Shown: in pieces, positions 8,870 through 17,512 of the stretch
Layout of the letters: each line of letters begins with the position of its first letter
Position numbering within the stretch: the first letter of the stretch is position 1
From: CAZHPR01 sp964534305
GTDB taxonomy: Bacteria > Patescibacteriota > Minisyncoccia > Phycocordibacterales > WO2-35-19
Assembly: GCA_964534305.1 (NCBI GenBank)
Contig: CAZHPR010000006.1
Span: 1-45,018, forward strand
Direction of reading: 5' to 3'
Length of the DNA stretch: 45,018 nt
Made by a program: the position numbers and the translations under genes
The notes under the pieces: model-generated
What the model was told of the DNA's origin: nothing
Seen by the model: the letters and a program-made list of their open reading frames with translations, nothing else
The model's database searches: none

Positions 8870-9421
8870 TTAAATCCAATGGAGTGTTGGTTGTCCCACA
8901 TAATCCTTGTCAAAATGACACCAACAGTATGTTACACTATTTGCTGTTTCTTTCTGTTCAATACCTTCAGTGCAACTGATACGACTAACAAATACATAAA
9001 CATTCTTCAGATGTCCTTTACTGAATAGTTGTTCGTGTCGTTTCTTACTTTCAAGAAACTGAAGCCGAAGAAGTAAGTATTGTTCTTTTGCACATTCAAG
9101 ACCTTTATTAACAAATTCGTTTGCCAGTTTATAAGGTGGATTTGAAATAATAGTGTCATAGTTAAACTCAACATCTGTATTCAAGAAGTCTTCATTATAT
9201 TCTGTAATATAACCGTGATCAAACAATTCATTACTTACAACATAAAGACCTTTCTTACGAAGATATTCACTAACAATACCAATCCCTGCACAAGGTTCAA
9301 AATACTTCTTATCTTTACTGAAATCCACAACTTCAAATAATTTAGATAGTGCAATCTCTGGTGTTGAATATAAATCTGAATAATCTTTACTTTTATCCCT
9401 CTTAGTGTTTGGTGAGGCCAT
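8870..9421 (-). CDS. Adenine-N6 methyltransferase-like protein
   Basis: Class I SAM-dependent methyltransferase fold: a motif I-like glycine loop (FEPCAGIGI, about residues 40-50) and an NPPY catalytic motif in IISNPPYK (about residue 95). At 183 aa it lacks an obvious target-recognition domain. It may be a small orphan DNA adenine methylase or a nucleic-acid methylase used against restriction; the substrate is not visible. Its ATG overlaps the stop of the upstream gene. Confidence 0.8.
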   Translation of the reverse strand: MASPNTKRDKSKDYSDLYSTPEIALSKLFEVVDFSKDKKYFEPCAGIGIVSEYLRKKGLYVVSNELFDHGYITEYNEDFLNTDVEFNYDTIISNPPYKLANEFVNKGLECAKEQYLLLRLQFLESKKRHEQLFSKGHLKNVYVFVSRISCTEGIEQKETANSVTYCWCHFDKDYVGQPTLHWI

Positions 9422-9972
9422 TACTTATCCTCTTCCTCAAATGGACTCTCAAAAAGCTCGTCCTGTTGCATCAATTCGCTTAAACTTTTATCTTGTGGAT
9501 TAATCACAACATAACGTGCTTTCTCTTCTGAAGACCGATTATAATTTTTCTCGCTTTGACCATTCACTCCTTCATAATCAGGGATTTCATAAGGCAGGTC
9601 AGTTACCAGTTGTTTGCTTTCAGATTGCAGCATTTCTACAACAACATTAAATTCCTTGTCATTCTTGGGATTACGCGCATCAACATCAAGAATATCGAGG
9701 CTGTTATAGATATTTTTGTAAGGGTAGTCACTCCGTAGTTGTCCTTGGAAAATAATTGTTTCACGAACATGCATTGGACTATGGCGATAACGGATTAGGA
9801 CATTTTCTACACGATCAATCTTCTTTTCAACATCGAAACCAATTGCATGTAGAGCAGCCATTAGATGGTTCTTATTATTTTCCACATCAAGCTCAGGAAG
9901 TGAACGAAGAAAATCAATAGTAACAGATTTATATTTATCTTCTGGGGACAGGTTTGAAATTGATTGATTCAT
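9421..9972 (-). CDS. Hypothetical protein (183 aa)
   Basis: Not recognised. Helical N-terminal half, acidic C-terminal tail. It is the first gene of a transcription unit that begins at a promoter at 10044-10071 and is coupled to the methylase-like gene, so a role in DNA modification or replication is possible but only inferred from position. Confidence 0.75.
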   Translation of the reverse strand: MNQSISNLSPEDKYKSVTIDFLRSLPELDVENNKNHLMAALHAIGFDVEKKIDRVENVLIRYRHSPMHVRETIIFQGQLRSDYPYKNIYNSLDILDVDARNPKNDKEFNVVVEMLQSESKQLVTDLPYEIPDYEGVNGQSEKNYNRSSEEKARYVVINPQDKSLSELMQQDELFESPFEEEDK

Positions 9973-10043
9973 TAATACTCTCCTTTGTTAAGATAGCAAC
10001 CTACACCTTTTATGACTACTATCTTTTGTTATTTTGTTTTATG

Positions 10044-10071
10044 ATTATACTTATTTAGATTAGAAAATCAA
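10044..10071 (-). promoter_or_regulatory. Sigma70 promoter upstream of the 183-aa gene
   Basis: On the minus strand TTGATT (10071-10066) and a consensus TATAAT (10049-10044) are separated by 16 bases. A leader of about 65 nt precedes the ATG at 9972. No palindrome in the spacer. Confidence 0.65.
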
Positions 10072-10076
10072 GAGCT

Positions 10077-10607
10077 TTATTTAATTCTTTTCAAAACATT
10101 AATTGTAAAATGTGTATCCGACTTTTCATCATAACAACTTTTAACTTTAGTATCAAAACTAAACTCCGTTTCCATTATGTCAATTGTTTTATCAGACAAT
10201 ATTTTATTTGCTTCTGGATAACTCTTTTCAATTTGTGTCCAATGAATCTCATCTACATAATCGATAAATTGTTCATAAATTTGAGAACCACCTATAATCC
10301 ATATAGTACCTTCACAATTAAAAACATCTTTAAAATTATTTGTAAAATATGTGCAATATCTTGGGTTATACTGCGGTCTTACCCTCTTGTTCACTTGTAG
10401 TGTCTTGGTTGTCAACACAATATTATTTCTGTTAGGTAAACCTTTCTTTAAATTCAACGAATCGAAAGTATTATTACCCATCACAACGTTGCAATATTCT
10501 GTTTGCTCCTTAAAGTATTGCATATCTTCTGGCAGGTGCCACAACAACTTATTATCGACACCTATTTCAAAATTGGCACCTGTTGCTACAATCATTTTAA
10601 GACTCAT
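10077..10607 (-). CDS. folA: Dihydrofolate reductase
   Basis: Reduces dihydrofolate produced by thymidylate synthase. Typical elements: the N-terminal MIVATG strand, the IGVDNKLLWHLPEDM substrate loop with Trp, Pro and Asp, and the IIGGSQIYE cofactor loop. The 176-aa length is normal. It directly follows the thymidylate synthase gene in the same operon, as in T4. Confidence 0.95.
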   Translation of the reverse strand: MSLKMIVATGANFEIGVDNKLLWHLPEDMQYFKEQTEYCNVVMGNNTFDSLNLKKGLPNRNNIVLTTKTLQVNKRVRPQYNPRYCTYFTNNFKDVFNCEGTIWIIGGSQIYEQFIDYVDEIHWTQIEKSYPEANKILSDKTIDIMETEFSFDTKVKSCYDEKSDTHFTINVLKRIK

Positions 10608-10627
10608 ACACTCTCCTTATTTAATTA

Positions 10628-11473
10628 CTACTCGCTAAAAGGGAATACAATCTTTCCTTGGTGCTCGTAACCAGTAAGGGTATAGTAGTCTTTGGCAACA
10701 CGATTGTCAATCAAAATGTCATCAAAAGTTTTAAGTTTATCTGTAAATTCAAATTTAGGTTTAATTTTCAGTGGTTTACGTGTCAATTGTTGTTCTTTCA
10801 AGATTTCTAACTGATCTTCGTAAATATGAGCGTTCACAATATGGTGTGTTGCTCCACCAAACTTAAAGCCTGTTATATGACACATTAATTTTAGCAAGAA
10901 CCAAACTTGGATCATGTTGAAACTGGCGCCAAGTGGGACATCTAGGCTACGTTGATAACTTGTTAAATACAGTTTGTCATTAATAATTGTAAAATGATGC
11001 TGCATTAAACAAGGACGAAGACAACCTTTATCAAAATCAGCAGGATTCCAGAAGGTGATAATTTCACCACGATCATCTTTTCCTGACAATAAATCATCAA
11101 CAACTTTCTTGATTAAATCAACACCATTAAAGTCTTTGGAAGTTGCGCCATAAACTCGTCCCATATCGTTTTCACCTTTACGATTAGGATTATCTAACCA
11201 AGCTTGTGTTTGATTGGCATTTGCATACCAAGTCTTTGTGCCAAGACGGTCAAACTCAGAAGCATCTGTATAACCTCTGAGATATCCAATAATCTCAGCA
11301 ATTGCACTGTTGACTGCAACTTGTTTGGTTGTCAATACCGGAATATCTTCAGAGTAATACATTGTTGCATTTGGAATAGTTAAACAACGTTTTCCTGTAC
11401 GTTCGTTATATATCCATTCACCGAACTCAATAATTTGTTCACATAATTTTAAATATTGTTTCTCTGGACTCAC
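10628..11473 (-). CDS. thyA: Thymidylate synthase
   Basis: Converts dUMP to dTMP with methylene-tetrahydrofolate. The catalytic Cys is in LRPCLMQHH, the dUMP-binding element is QRSLDVPLGASFN, and the C-terminal HIVNAHIY element is present. The 281-aa length is typical. The start codon is GTG at 11473 with AGGAGG upstream. In T4 the equivalent td gene carries a group I intron; here the gene is continuous, while a td-like intron sits in the terminase gene instead. Confidence 0.96.
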   Translation of the reverse strand: MSPEKQYLKLCEQIIEFGEWIYNERTGKRCLTIPNATMYYSEDIPVLTTKQVAVNSAIAEIIGYLRGYTDASEFDRLGTKTWYANANQTQAWLDNPNRKGENDMGRVYGATSKDFNGVDLIKKVVDDLLSGKDDRGEIITFWNPADFDKGCLRPCLMQHHFTIINDKLYLTSYQRSLDVPLGASFNMIQVWFLLKLMCHITGFKFGGATHHIVNAHIYEDQLEILKEQQLTRKPLKIKPKFEFTDKLKTFDDILIDNRVAKDYYTLTGYEHQGKIVFPFSE

Positions 11474-11481
11474 CTAACCTC

Positions 11482-11760
11482 CTAACCATGCATTATTGGT
11501 AGAACATATTGTTCAGCAACATATACCAAATAGTCGCCTTCGGCGTACTTAACGTAGTTAATTGGTTTTTCACCTCCTAACCAGCTATTGACAGTCTGAA
11601 ACCAAACACAAATTTCAGCTTCACTCTTATTATAACTTTTCATTAGACTTATCACTTCATTAATCTCATATTCATCTGGCAAGCCTAAATCTGAGAGTTT
11701 TGTTTTCAAGTTGTGTTTCTCAGCAAATTCATAAATACTTACAGTTTTAAATGGCTTCAC
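11482..11760 (-). CDS. Hypothetical protein (92 aa)
   Basis: Not recognised. The start codon is GTG, overlapping the stop of the upstream gene (GTGA) with a GGAGG-type site, so translation is probably coupled. Mixed helix and strand, no membrane segment. Confidence 0.7.
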   Translation of the reverse strand: MKPFKTVSIYEFAEKHNLKTKLSDLGLPDEYEINEVISLMKSYNKSEAEICVWFQTVNSWLGGEKPINYVKYAEGDYLVYVAEQYVLPIMHG

Positions 11761-11954
11761 CTCACCCTCCTACCATCAAGATAAACCGCAATATTGTTTA
11801 TTTCTGACATTGGTATATCATACAACAAAACCAAATCCCTGTCAAACTGTTTTCTGCATTTGTTATGTTTAATTGTTGTTTCTACCAGCCTATTGCCCGA
11901 TGTATCTATGACAACTAGATATTGTCCTCGTTTTGAATAATATTGTTTGCTCAT
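11757..11954 (-). CDS. Hypothetical basic protein (65 aa)
   Basis: Not recognised. A small basic protein rich in Arg and Lys. It overlaps its neighbours on both sides by four bases, which supports a real gene in the thyA-folA operon. Confidence 0.7.
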   Translation of the reverse strand: MSKQYYSKRGQYLVVIDTSGNRLVETTIKHNKCRKQFDRDLVLLYDIPMSEINNIAVYLDGRRVR

Positions 11955-12517
11955 AATACTTCGTCTAGAAAATCACCAATATCATACCAACTATCTGTAC
12001 ACAAATCAAGTGAAATTTTCAAATCCTCACACTGAGAGTATGGTGTGTTAAATTTAATCTTGACAACTTTATCTTGTCCTTTGAACAGGTTAAGGTTTGA
12101 GTTCCTGTCATCTATCATGCAATCAACACGAACACCAGCTTTTTGTTTAGTTGCATAAAATGACCAATGCTCTTGCGGAATGTCAAACCACTCTTTCAAA
12201 CAATCTACTTTGTTACCAAAGTGACCTTTCTTGCAGTAAGATATAAAAGCAATCTTATGCTTCTTTGACAAGTTATTAATAACCTCAACTGCGTCTTGGT
12301 ATGGTTTAGTGTCGTTATATATTTCACCTGACCAATAGTGCATAATCTCTTGTTTTGTCAATTCAGGAAAATATTCTCCAAGATTGTAATCAATCACTTT
12401 ATTCTCTGCAAAGAATTTTTCTTTGTTATATCGTCCTGTAATGTTATTCATATAATCAAACCATTTATTAACAGGGTCGCACACAACAAGGTCCACATCA
12501 ATTCCAATGGTTGACAT
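11951..12517 (-). CDS. 5'(3')-deoxyribonucleotidase-like HAD phosphatase
   Basis: HAD-superfamily hydrolase. Motif I is DVDLV at residues 7-11 with both Asp of the DxD pair, motif II is the Ser of FISYC, and motif IV is the acidic MIDDR. Family members dephosphorylate deoxynucleoside monophosphates, and its place among thyA, folA and nrd genes fits pool control or salvage of host nucleotides. Exact substrate not visible. Confidence 0.8.
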   Translation of the reverse strand: MSTIGIDVDLVVCDPVNKWFDYMNNITGRYNKEKFFAENKVIDYNLGEYFPELTKQEIMHYWSGEIYNDTKPYQDAVEVINNLSKKHKIAFISYCKKGHFGNKVDCLKEWFDIPQEHWSFYATKQKAGVRVDCMIDDRNSNLNLFKGQDKVVKIKFNTPYSQCEDLKISLDLCTDSWYDIGDFLDEVL

Positions 12518-12518
12518 A

Positions 12519-12917
12519 TTAATCTCCTACTTCTTCGCCAAGAACTTCCAAGGCATAATATTTAACATTTTGTTTTGCCACTTTATAATTCCTGTCATAC
12601 ATCGCAGCTAGAGAGTTTCGAATGAACACGTTATCTGAAAATTCATCGATCATATAGTCTTTATATTCTAAAAAACCAATATCCTCGCTGTCATAATAGA
12701 ATTGAATACAATCAACAAGGTCTTCTTCGAGGCAGATACAGTGATAGGCTTTCTCTAGATTAACCTTTTTATTATTCTTTTCACGAGTCAAGTATTTAGC
12801 CAATTTGCAAAATGCAGGAGTTCCTCCAAGCTTATAAGCAAGTTCAATTGGCTGTATCTTCTGGTTTTTATAATGCTGTCCGTCGATCTGGACGTCTAGT
12901 GCTGATTTCTTTTCCAT
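12519..12917 (-). CDS. DUF3310-type protein, possible nucleotide kinase relative
   Basis: The N terminus has the HYKNQKIQPIELAYKLG pattern and the KYLTR ... K ... LEKAYH continuation of the DUF3310 family, which is related to the T7 gp1.7 nucleotide kinase. The C-terminal half (about residues 70-132) is extra and not recognised. It sits in the nucleotide-metabolism operon. Kinase activity is not proven by the sequence. Confidence 0.7.
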   Translation of the reverse strand: MEKKSALDVQIDGQHYKNQKIQPIELAYKLGGTPAFCKLAKYLTREKNNKKVNLEKAYHCICLEEDLVDCIQFYYDSEDIGFLEYKDYMIDEFSDNVFIRNSLAAMYDRNYKVAKQNVKYYALEVLGEEVGD

Positions 12918-12933
12918 CTCTTCTCCTTATATT

Positions 12934-12967
12934 GCAAAGAAAGCCGCTGATTCCAATCGAACGGCTT
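12934..12967 (-). terminator. Hairpin terminator after the phosphoesterase gene
   Basis: The stem AAGCCG with CGGCTT (12941-12946 and 12962-12967) is followed on the minus strand by TCTTTG. It lies between the phosphoesterase stop and the DUF3310 gene and would end or attenuate the upstream transcript. Confidence 0.6.
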
Positions 12968-12985
12968 AAAATAGTTATACTTGAG

Positions 12986-14236
12986 TTATTCTACAATTGC
13001 AAGCTGAATTGTTTTAAATTCTTTGACAGAACTTTTACCAATATTATCTTCTGGTTCGTGCCACATGATTACTTGTGCAGGGATAGAGCTAAAACCGAGT
13101 ACACCTGAGTATTCTGTAGCTGCTGTATCTACACCGAAAAATGCAGGATTCAGAACGATCTTGTGGCAATCATAAGAACACATGTGGTGTCGATCCCCGC
13201 ACCGGAAATACTCTACATGTTTTTTAATCTGTTGTCCACGCTTTTTCATCTGGTCTTCCATACTTTTTTCTGTAGAACTATTAAAATAACCATGCTCATA
13301 AATAATAGTATTACCATAGATCTCAGTATGACCAAAAGCACCATGTGGGATATTGAATTCAATATTAGTATACTTACCAACTTTCGCAAGTTGTTTTAGT
13401 GCAGTATAAATTGCATAGTCATAAGAGTACAGTCCAGCTTTATAGATGTCCATACCTTTATGCTGTGAACTACCATGATTTCCTGCAATTCCTACAAATT
13501 CTACAGGAATACCAAGTTGCAAAATTGGTTCAAGAACATATTCCCAAATATAAACAATAGCATTAGCAATTTGCTCAGATAGGCCAGTATCACAAGCAAC
13601 AGCAGATTGAATACCGTGTTTCATGTGGTCTTCTACAATATCACCAAGGCTTGCAAATACAATTTTATCTACATGTTTGATTCTTTGCTTATCAAGAATA
13701 AACGTCCTAACTTGTTCACCGTAATCTTTCAATGCCCGAAGCCCAATTTCTGTATTGTAATGTTGTGCTACCTTACCAATTTGCCAATCAGAAAACAACA
13801 CTTCAACAATGCCATTCGGTTTTGATGCAACTGCTGGGTAAACTCGTGGGGAGTATTTTGAGACTTGAACTTTATCTACAACTTTTTCGATACCACTGAG
13901 CATCTCTTTAAAATTGAAATCTGTATCTGCAATTTCACGCTGGATTTTACGGAGTTGATTATTAGCTCTGTGTGCATGACGTAAACGCTTTGCAAGATTA
14001 GAAACTGAATAATCAGGGTGCTCACAAAGAACATTTAAGTTTTCTTCAAAAGATTTATCTTCTTGTTCTGCATGTTCTTCTTTACCTTGTGATTCGAGCT
14101 CTAGCCATGCAGAGTAATACTGGTTAACTGTTGACTTTCCAATATTTAATTGGTTTGCAATCTGGCGAGAACCAACACCTTGTTGCTTTAGTGCTACAAT
14201 TTTATCTATGATTTCGTTGTAATATTTAAAATTCAT
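12986..14236 (-). CDS. Calcineurin-like metallophosphoesterase with N-terminal HTH
   Basis: The N-terminal 40 residues form a helix-turn-helix (SRQIANQLNIGKSTVNQYY), then a coiled linker, then a two-metal phosphoesterase core. Metal-binding motifs appear in order: SDWQIG (Gln where His is usual), GDIVED, GNHG, EHGYF and a variant GDRHH. SbcD/Mre11-like nucleases share this core, so a DNA nuclease or phosphatase is likely, and the HTH suggests binding to DNA. It lies between the resolvase/endolysin genes and the nucleotide genes. The altered first motif may change metal choice. Confidence 0.8.
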   Translation of the reverse strand: MNFKYYNEIIDKIVALKQQGVGSRQIANQLNIGKSTVNQYYSAWLELESQGKEEHAEQEDKSFEENLNVLCEHPDYSVSNLAKRLRHAHRANNQLRKIQREIADTDFNFKEMLSGIEKVVDKVQVSKYSPRVYPAVASKPNGIVEVLFSDWQIGKVAQHYNTEIGLRALKDYGEQVRTFILDKQRIKHVDKIVFASLGDIVEDHMKHGIQSAVACDTGLSEQIANAIVYIWEYVLEPILQLGIPVEFVGIAGNHGSSQHKGMDIYKAGLYSYDYAIYTALKQLAKVGKYTNIEFNIPHGAFGHTEIYGNTIIYEHGYFNSSTEKSMEDQMKKRGQQIKKHVEYFRCGDRHHMCSYDCHKIVLNPAFFGVDTAATEYSGVLGFSSIPAQVIMWHEPEDNIGKSSVKEFKTIQLAIVE

Positions 14237-14625
14237 TTATTCTCCTTGAATTTAAGATTTTTCAGAACTTCGTCATACAGGTTACTATTAACATTTCTTG
14301 TTTTGCTGATCGTATCTCCTGAAAACTTACCTCGTTCTTTCTCGTTCCAGACATCTGAAATTTCTTTGTTTATCTCTTTGTAGTTACTAACACCATAAAA
14401 CAGTAACCAGATGGGATATAGAAGAGTGCCTATAATTTTTAGATATACTGGGCAAAATGAGCACATCTCAATAACACCAATGTCTTCATTTACAAAATAA
14501 ATATACTTGTTTTTATAACTTGATTTTCGATACTTAAATAGCTTATCTTGTAATTTATTAGATAGAGTTGCCTCACGATAACCATTTTCTTTTGTGTATT
14601 TGAATTCATATTTATAGTCTTTCAA
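14233..14625 (-). CDS. Hypothetical membrane protein next to the endolysin
   Basis: One hydrophobic segment near residues 58-78 (around LKIIGTLLYPIWLLFYGV) separates a Lys/Tyr-rich N-terminal half from a charged C-terminal half. It overlaps the endolysin stop by four bases, so the two are coupled. A holin or pinholin role is possible by position only; one internal segment with long flanks is not a typical holin layout. Confidence 0.65.
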   Translation of the reverse strand: MKDYKYEFKYTKENGYREATLSNKLQDKLFKYRKSSYKNKYIYFVNEDIGVIEMCSFCPVYLKIIGTLLYPIWLLFYGVSNYKEINKEISDVWNEKERGKFSGDTISKTRNVNSNLYDEVLKNLKFKENK

Positions 14626-15125
14626 CTTCTCCCCTTTGTTTTGTAAAACACATGGTTTCCAACTGTCTCTGTTCTTTCTAATTTAGTATAGTCCCAATTA
14701 GGTTTAACTTCAACTGAGTGATAGAACTGACTCTCTTCTGTAAAATCCCACCCTAGTCTATCAATCCAGATAACAACAGTTGAAATAACCTCAAGTTGTT
14801 TTAGAAGTTCTTTCTCTGATGCTGTCTTATTTGGAACTTTATGTTTATTCTTTGGAATCTGATGTGTCCAAGAGAATTGCTTACTCTGATAAATTACGCC
14901 ACACACTGAATGCGGGTGTTTTGTATCACGTACTCTATTTAGGACAGTCTTAACAATGTAGGCTTGTCCTACTAGACTCTCTCCACGGCCTTCATGGTAC
15001 AAGTTGCGCACAGCACATCTATACTCGTTATTGTTCGCAACTACATTTTCTCTTAGCTGTAGAGTAGGGCCATGCAAGATGGCCCCAACAATCAGATGAT
15101 AAGTTAGAATACTTTCAAGAATCAA
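14622..15125 (-). CDS. Endolysin, SleB-type cell wall hydrolase
   Basis: A 167-aa peptidoglycan hydrolase. The core RNLYHEGRGES ... VLNRV ... FSW pattern matches the Hydrolase_2 (SleB) family of lytic enzymes, with the catalytic Glu in EGRGES. About 20 moderately hydrophobic residues at the N terminus may act as a signal-anchor-release or export segment. The start codon is TTG at 15125 with GAGGA eight bases upstream. Unusually, it lies in the leftward arm, while the spanins are on the opposite strand at 39097-39942. Confidence 0.8.
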   Translation of the reverse strand: MILESILTYHLIVGAILHGPTLQLRENVVANNNEYRCAVRNLYHEGRGESLVGQAYIVKTVLNRVRDTKHPHSVCGVIYQSKQFSWTHQIPKNKHKVPNKTASEKELLKQLEVISTVVIWIDRLGWDFTEESQFYHSVEVKPNWDYTKLERTETVGNHVFYKTKGRS

Positions 15126-15294
15126 TAGTTAATTCCTCATAGTAGTTAATCGCAGCATATAAATTAGTAAAATCTCGGATAAACCGTCCATCTTTAAACA
15201 ACTCAATCTTGTTATGCAAGGTGCTAGATACAAGACAATATCTATCATCAAGGTGAAGTTTAACCTTCCCTGCCAACTTTGTCAACTGAACCAT
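15115..15294 (-). CDS. Hypothetical small protein (59 aa)
   Basis: A short frame beginning MVQLTKLAGKVKL and ending YEELTIDS. The ATG at 15294 has AAGGAG upstream, and the 3' end overlaps the endolysin start by 11 bases, so the endolysin is probably translated by coupling. Basic, no membrane segment, family not recognised. Confidence 0.7.
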   Translation of the reverse strand: MVQLTKLAGKVKLHLDDRYCLVSSTLHNKIELFKDGRFIRDFTNLYAAINYYEELTIDS

Positions 15295-15306
15295 AAGCTA
15301 TTCTCC

Positions 15307-15657
15307 TTATTCACTTACAAGAGTATCTGTATCGCCAGTAATCTGGATAACTACTTCAGTTGGTGTACTTGATGCCTCACTATTGCTTACAGGAACATTA
15401 GTATTACTGCCCTTCTTCAAAGCTGGATCAAAAGTAAAACGAACTCCAGAAAGAGAAAGAGTATTCATCAATTCAGTAAGTGTTATATCTGGGCGAACCA
15501 CTGTCATTGTTTCTGGGTTTCCTCCTGCATCTACAATTGCTTTATTCAGACTATCAAGAAACTCTTTATTTGATTTGAATACTACAATAGCTTCAATGCT
15601 GTCAGTAAATGGGTTAAGAGTCAGGGTTGGGTTAGAGCTATATTGAGATTCGTACAT
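15307..15657 (-). CDS. Hypothetical protein (116 aa)
   Basis: Not recognised. Thr/Ser-rich with predicted beta strands and a low-complexity acidic C-terminal tail. No Cys and no membrane segment. Lies between the endonuclease VII-like gene and the small gene before the endolysin. Confidence 0.7.
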   Translation of the reverse strand: MYESQYSSNPTLTLNPFTDSIEAIVVFKSNKEFLDSLNKAIVDAGGNPETMTVVRPDITLTELMNTLSLSGVRFTFDPALKKGSNTNVPVSNSEASSTPTEVVIQITGDTDTLVSE

Positions 15658-15658
15658 A

Positions 15659-16231
15659 TTATTTGTTCTCCTTTTCTTTTATAAATTGATTGATATACAT
15701 TTCTGTTACTTGTTGGCGAGTATACTCTTCTACGGGTAAAAGTTCAAGTCTATTTTGAAGTTTATTGTAAATAGTCTCTGTCTTCCACCTATTGATACGT
15801 TTGAGTTCAGCATCAACAACACGGAAGTCTAACATGTAATTTCCAGATTGTCTAGCTTCCTCTGATGATTTTAAGTAATTCAATAGACCATCAAGAGCTT
15901 CTATCAGAGATAAACCAGTTTTACCTAGAATTTTATTGTAGTATTTTTCAATACGTCCAAGGAAGATGTTAAAATCGCTTCTAAGAACGCCCCTAATCAG
16001 CCCTGTAGCGTGGCTATGGTCGAGGGTGTGCCCTTGTAGCCCCTCACTACTGAAATGCAATCCAGAGGCCATACAGGAGCTTTCAGAGGCATTTTCAATA
16101 AGCATCTCACGATGTTTCTTTATCTGTCCAGAACCTTTAATCCATTTGTCTTTATCGTACACGAAATTATAGATTACTCTTCGCCTACTTGTTGTTCTTT
16201 TTGTTACTGACTTCTTTCTTGGTTTTCTCAA
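15659..16231 (-). CDS. Recombination endonuclease VII-like (HNH) protein
   Basis: The central DHSHATGLIRGVLRSDFN stretch is the endonuclease VII signature (DHxHxTGxxRGxLxxxxN) of the His-Me finger nucleases, which cleave Holliday junctions and branched DNA before packaging. The usual upstream zinc CxxC is reduced to a single Cys. Very basic N terminus. The start codon is TTG at 16231 after an AAGGAG site and overlaps the upstream stop. Genomic pairing with a RuvC-like resolvase two genes upstream suggests two junction-processing enzymes. Confidence 0.8.
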   Translation of the reverse strand: MRKPRKKSVTKRTTSRRRVIYNFVYDKDKWIKGSGQIKKHREMLIENASESSCMASGLHFSSEGLQGHTLDHSHATGLIRGVLRSDFNIFLGRIEKYYNKILGKTGLSLIEALDGLLNYLKSSEEARQSGNYMLDFRVVDAELKRINRWKTETIYNKLQNRLELLPVEEYTRQQVTEMYINQFIKEKENK

Positions 16232-16431
16232 CTTTTCTCCTTTTCAGATAGAGTCACTTCCATACGAAAACATGTAGTGAATTCATTGCTGACTGTACTT
16301 TGGATAATCTTTGTACTAACGATATTATAGTTACCTGTTTCAGCATACTTTATTGCATCTGTTGTTGCATGATTCAAGAGTACAAGATCAATGCAATTGT
16401 TTGGGCCACTGACATCATATTGAAGTTTCAT
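16228..16431 (-). CDS. Hypothetical protein (67 aa)
   Basis: Not recognised. It sits between the two resolvase-like genes with four-base overlaps on both sides, implying a tightly coupled operon. Confidence 0.7.
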   Translation of the reverse strand: MKLQYDVSGPNNCIDLVLLNHATTDAIKYAETGNYNIVSTKIIQSTVSNEFTTCFRMEVTLSEKEKS

Positions 16432-17030
16432 TGTTTATCCTTCTGTATCTGCAAGTACGCATTATAGATGAGGCAAGCATCGGACAAATCTTCTTTTCCT
16501 GCATTTTCACCACTATTCTTATATCCATCAAGAACTTGAGGCCAATGTTGTTCTGCAATGGAAGTCATAACTTGTTTATCCATTTTTATCTTAGATTTCT
16601 TAACCTTACCTTTATCATTAACGGTTTCAACTTCTCCATTATTTTCCATCAACACTCTAGCTTTACTTTTAACTTGTGTAGGTGAAATAACAACTATATT
16701 TTCTGGTTCAACAAGATCTAATTGTTTCAACTTATGTAACAGTACATAATACAACCCAGCAAGAGATCTTGTTGCATTACCAACAGCATTTAATGCAAGA
16801 CCTTCAAGAATAACCTTTTCAACATTGTATTCATTGACAACTGAAATTATATTATCAGAGATAAAGTCGATCTTGTCAACTTCTTTTTCAAAATAAGTGA
16901 CACTTTTCAGTTTCTTCTTACACTCAATACCACCAGACTTAAAAACCTCCCAGAAAATTGGTACATTATCATTCCAAACAACAACGGCACATTTGGCAAT
17001 TGATGGGTCTATACTTAAGACATTTCTCAT
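16428..17030 (-). CDS. RuvC-like Holliday junction resolvase
   Basis: RNase H-fold nuclease. Acidic residues are placed as in RuvC: D8 in SIDPS, E76 in VILEGLAL, and D181/D184 in KEDLSDAC. The 200-aa length fits with a small insertion. It would cleave four-way junctions during phage recombination and packaging. Coupled to the next gene by ATGA overlaps. Confidence 0.85.
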   Translation of the reverse strand: MRNVLSIDPSIAKCAVVVWNDNVPIFWEVFKSGGIECKKKLKSVTYFEKEVDKIDFISDNIISVVNEYNVEKVILEGLALNAVGNATRSLAGLYYVLLHKLKQLDLVEPENIVVISPTQVKSKARVLMENNGEVETVNDKGKVKKSKIKMDKQVMTSIAEQHWPQVLDGYKNSGENAGKEDLSDACLIYNAYLQIQKDKQ

Positions 17031-17230
17031 TCAACCTCTTTTGTTTTAACAGTAGGCTTGTACTCGATACTACTCATCAAACACTCTTTGAATTCATCCA
17101 TTAATTCCTGTGAAAGCTGTTCCCCATCGTATTTCTTGAGGCGTTTCATCTTCAACCGATCATATTTGAAAACGGGTATAGTATTTTGGACAAACTGTAC
17201 TACTTTCTCTTCTTGTTGTTCTTGACTCAT
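17027..17230 (-). CDS. Hypothetical protein (67 aa)
   Basis: Not recognised. Lys/Glu-rich and helical. Overlaps the RuvC-like gene start by four bases. Confidence 0.7.
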   Translation of the reverse strand: MSQEQQEEKVVQFVQNTIPVFKYDRLKMKRLKKYDGEQLSQELMDEFKECLMSSIEYKPTVKTKEVE

Positions 17231-17239
17231 CTTTTCTCC

Positions 17240-17503
17240 TTATTTAAATAGCTTACTAAACCAAGATTTAGATTTAGTAACTTTAACAATTTTATAACCT
17301 TTCTTCTGGCAATCCCAACACGGTTGGAAGATTGCATTACTCATGTTGTATACGGCAGAGTTAACCTTACAAACAGGACATGGATAATTGTGTGTTGCAA
17401 GCAGCACACTGTCATGAATATAAACAGTAATATCAGTCAATTCAACCTCTGATGGGTATTCTGGAAGTCCTTTTCCATTTGTATCTTGAATTTTAAATGT
17501 CAT
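17240..17503 (-). CDS. Hypothetical zinc-ribbon protein (87 aa)
   Basis: Two CxxC pairs (CPVC and CWDC) about 20 residues apart form a probable zinc ribbon in the middle of the protein, followed by a basic aromatic tail (KSWFSKLFK). Function not recognised; a nucleic-acid or protein-binding role is likely from the ribbon. Confidence 0.7.
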   Translation of the reverse strand: MTFKIQDTNGKGLPEYPSEVELTDITVYIHDSVLLATHNYPCPVCKVNSAVYNMSNAIFQPCWDCQKKGYKIVKVTKSKSWFSKLFK

Positions 17504-17512
17504 GTTTAACCC

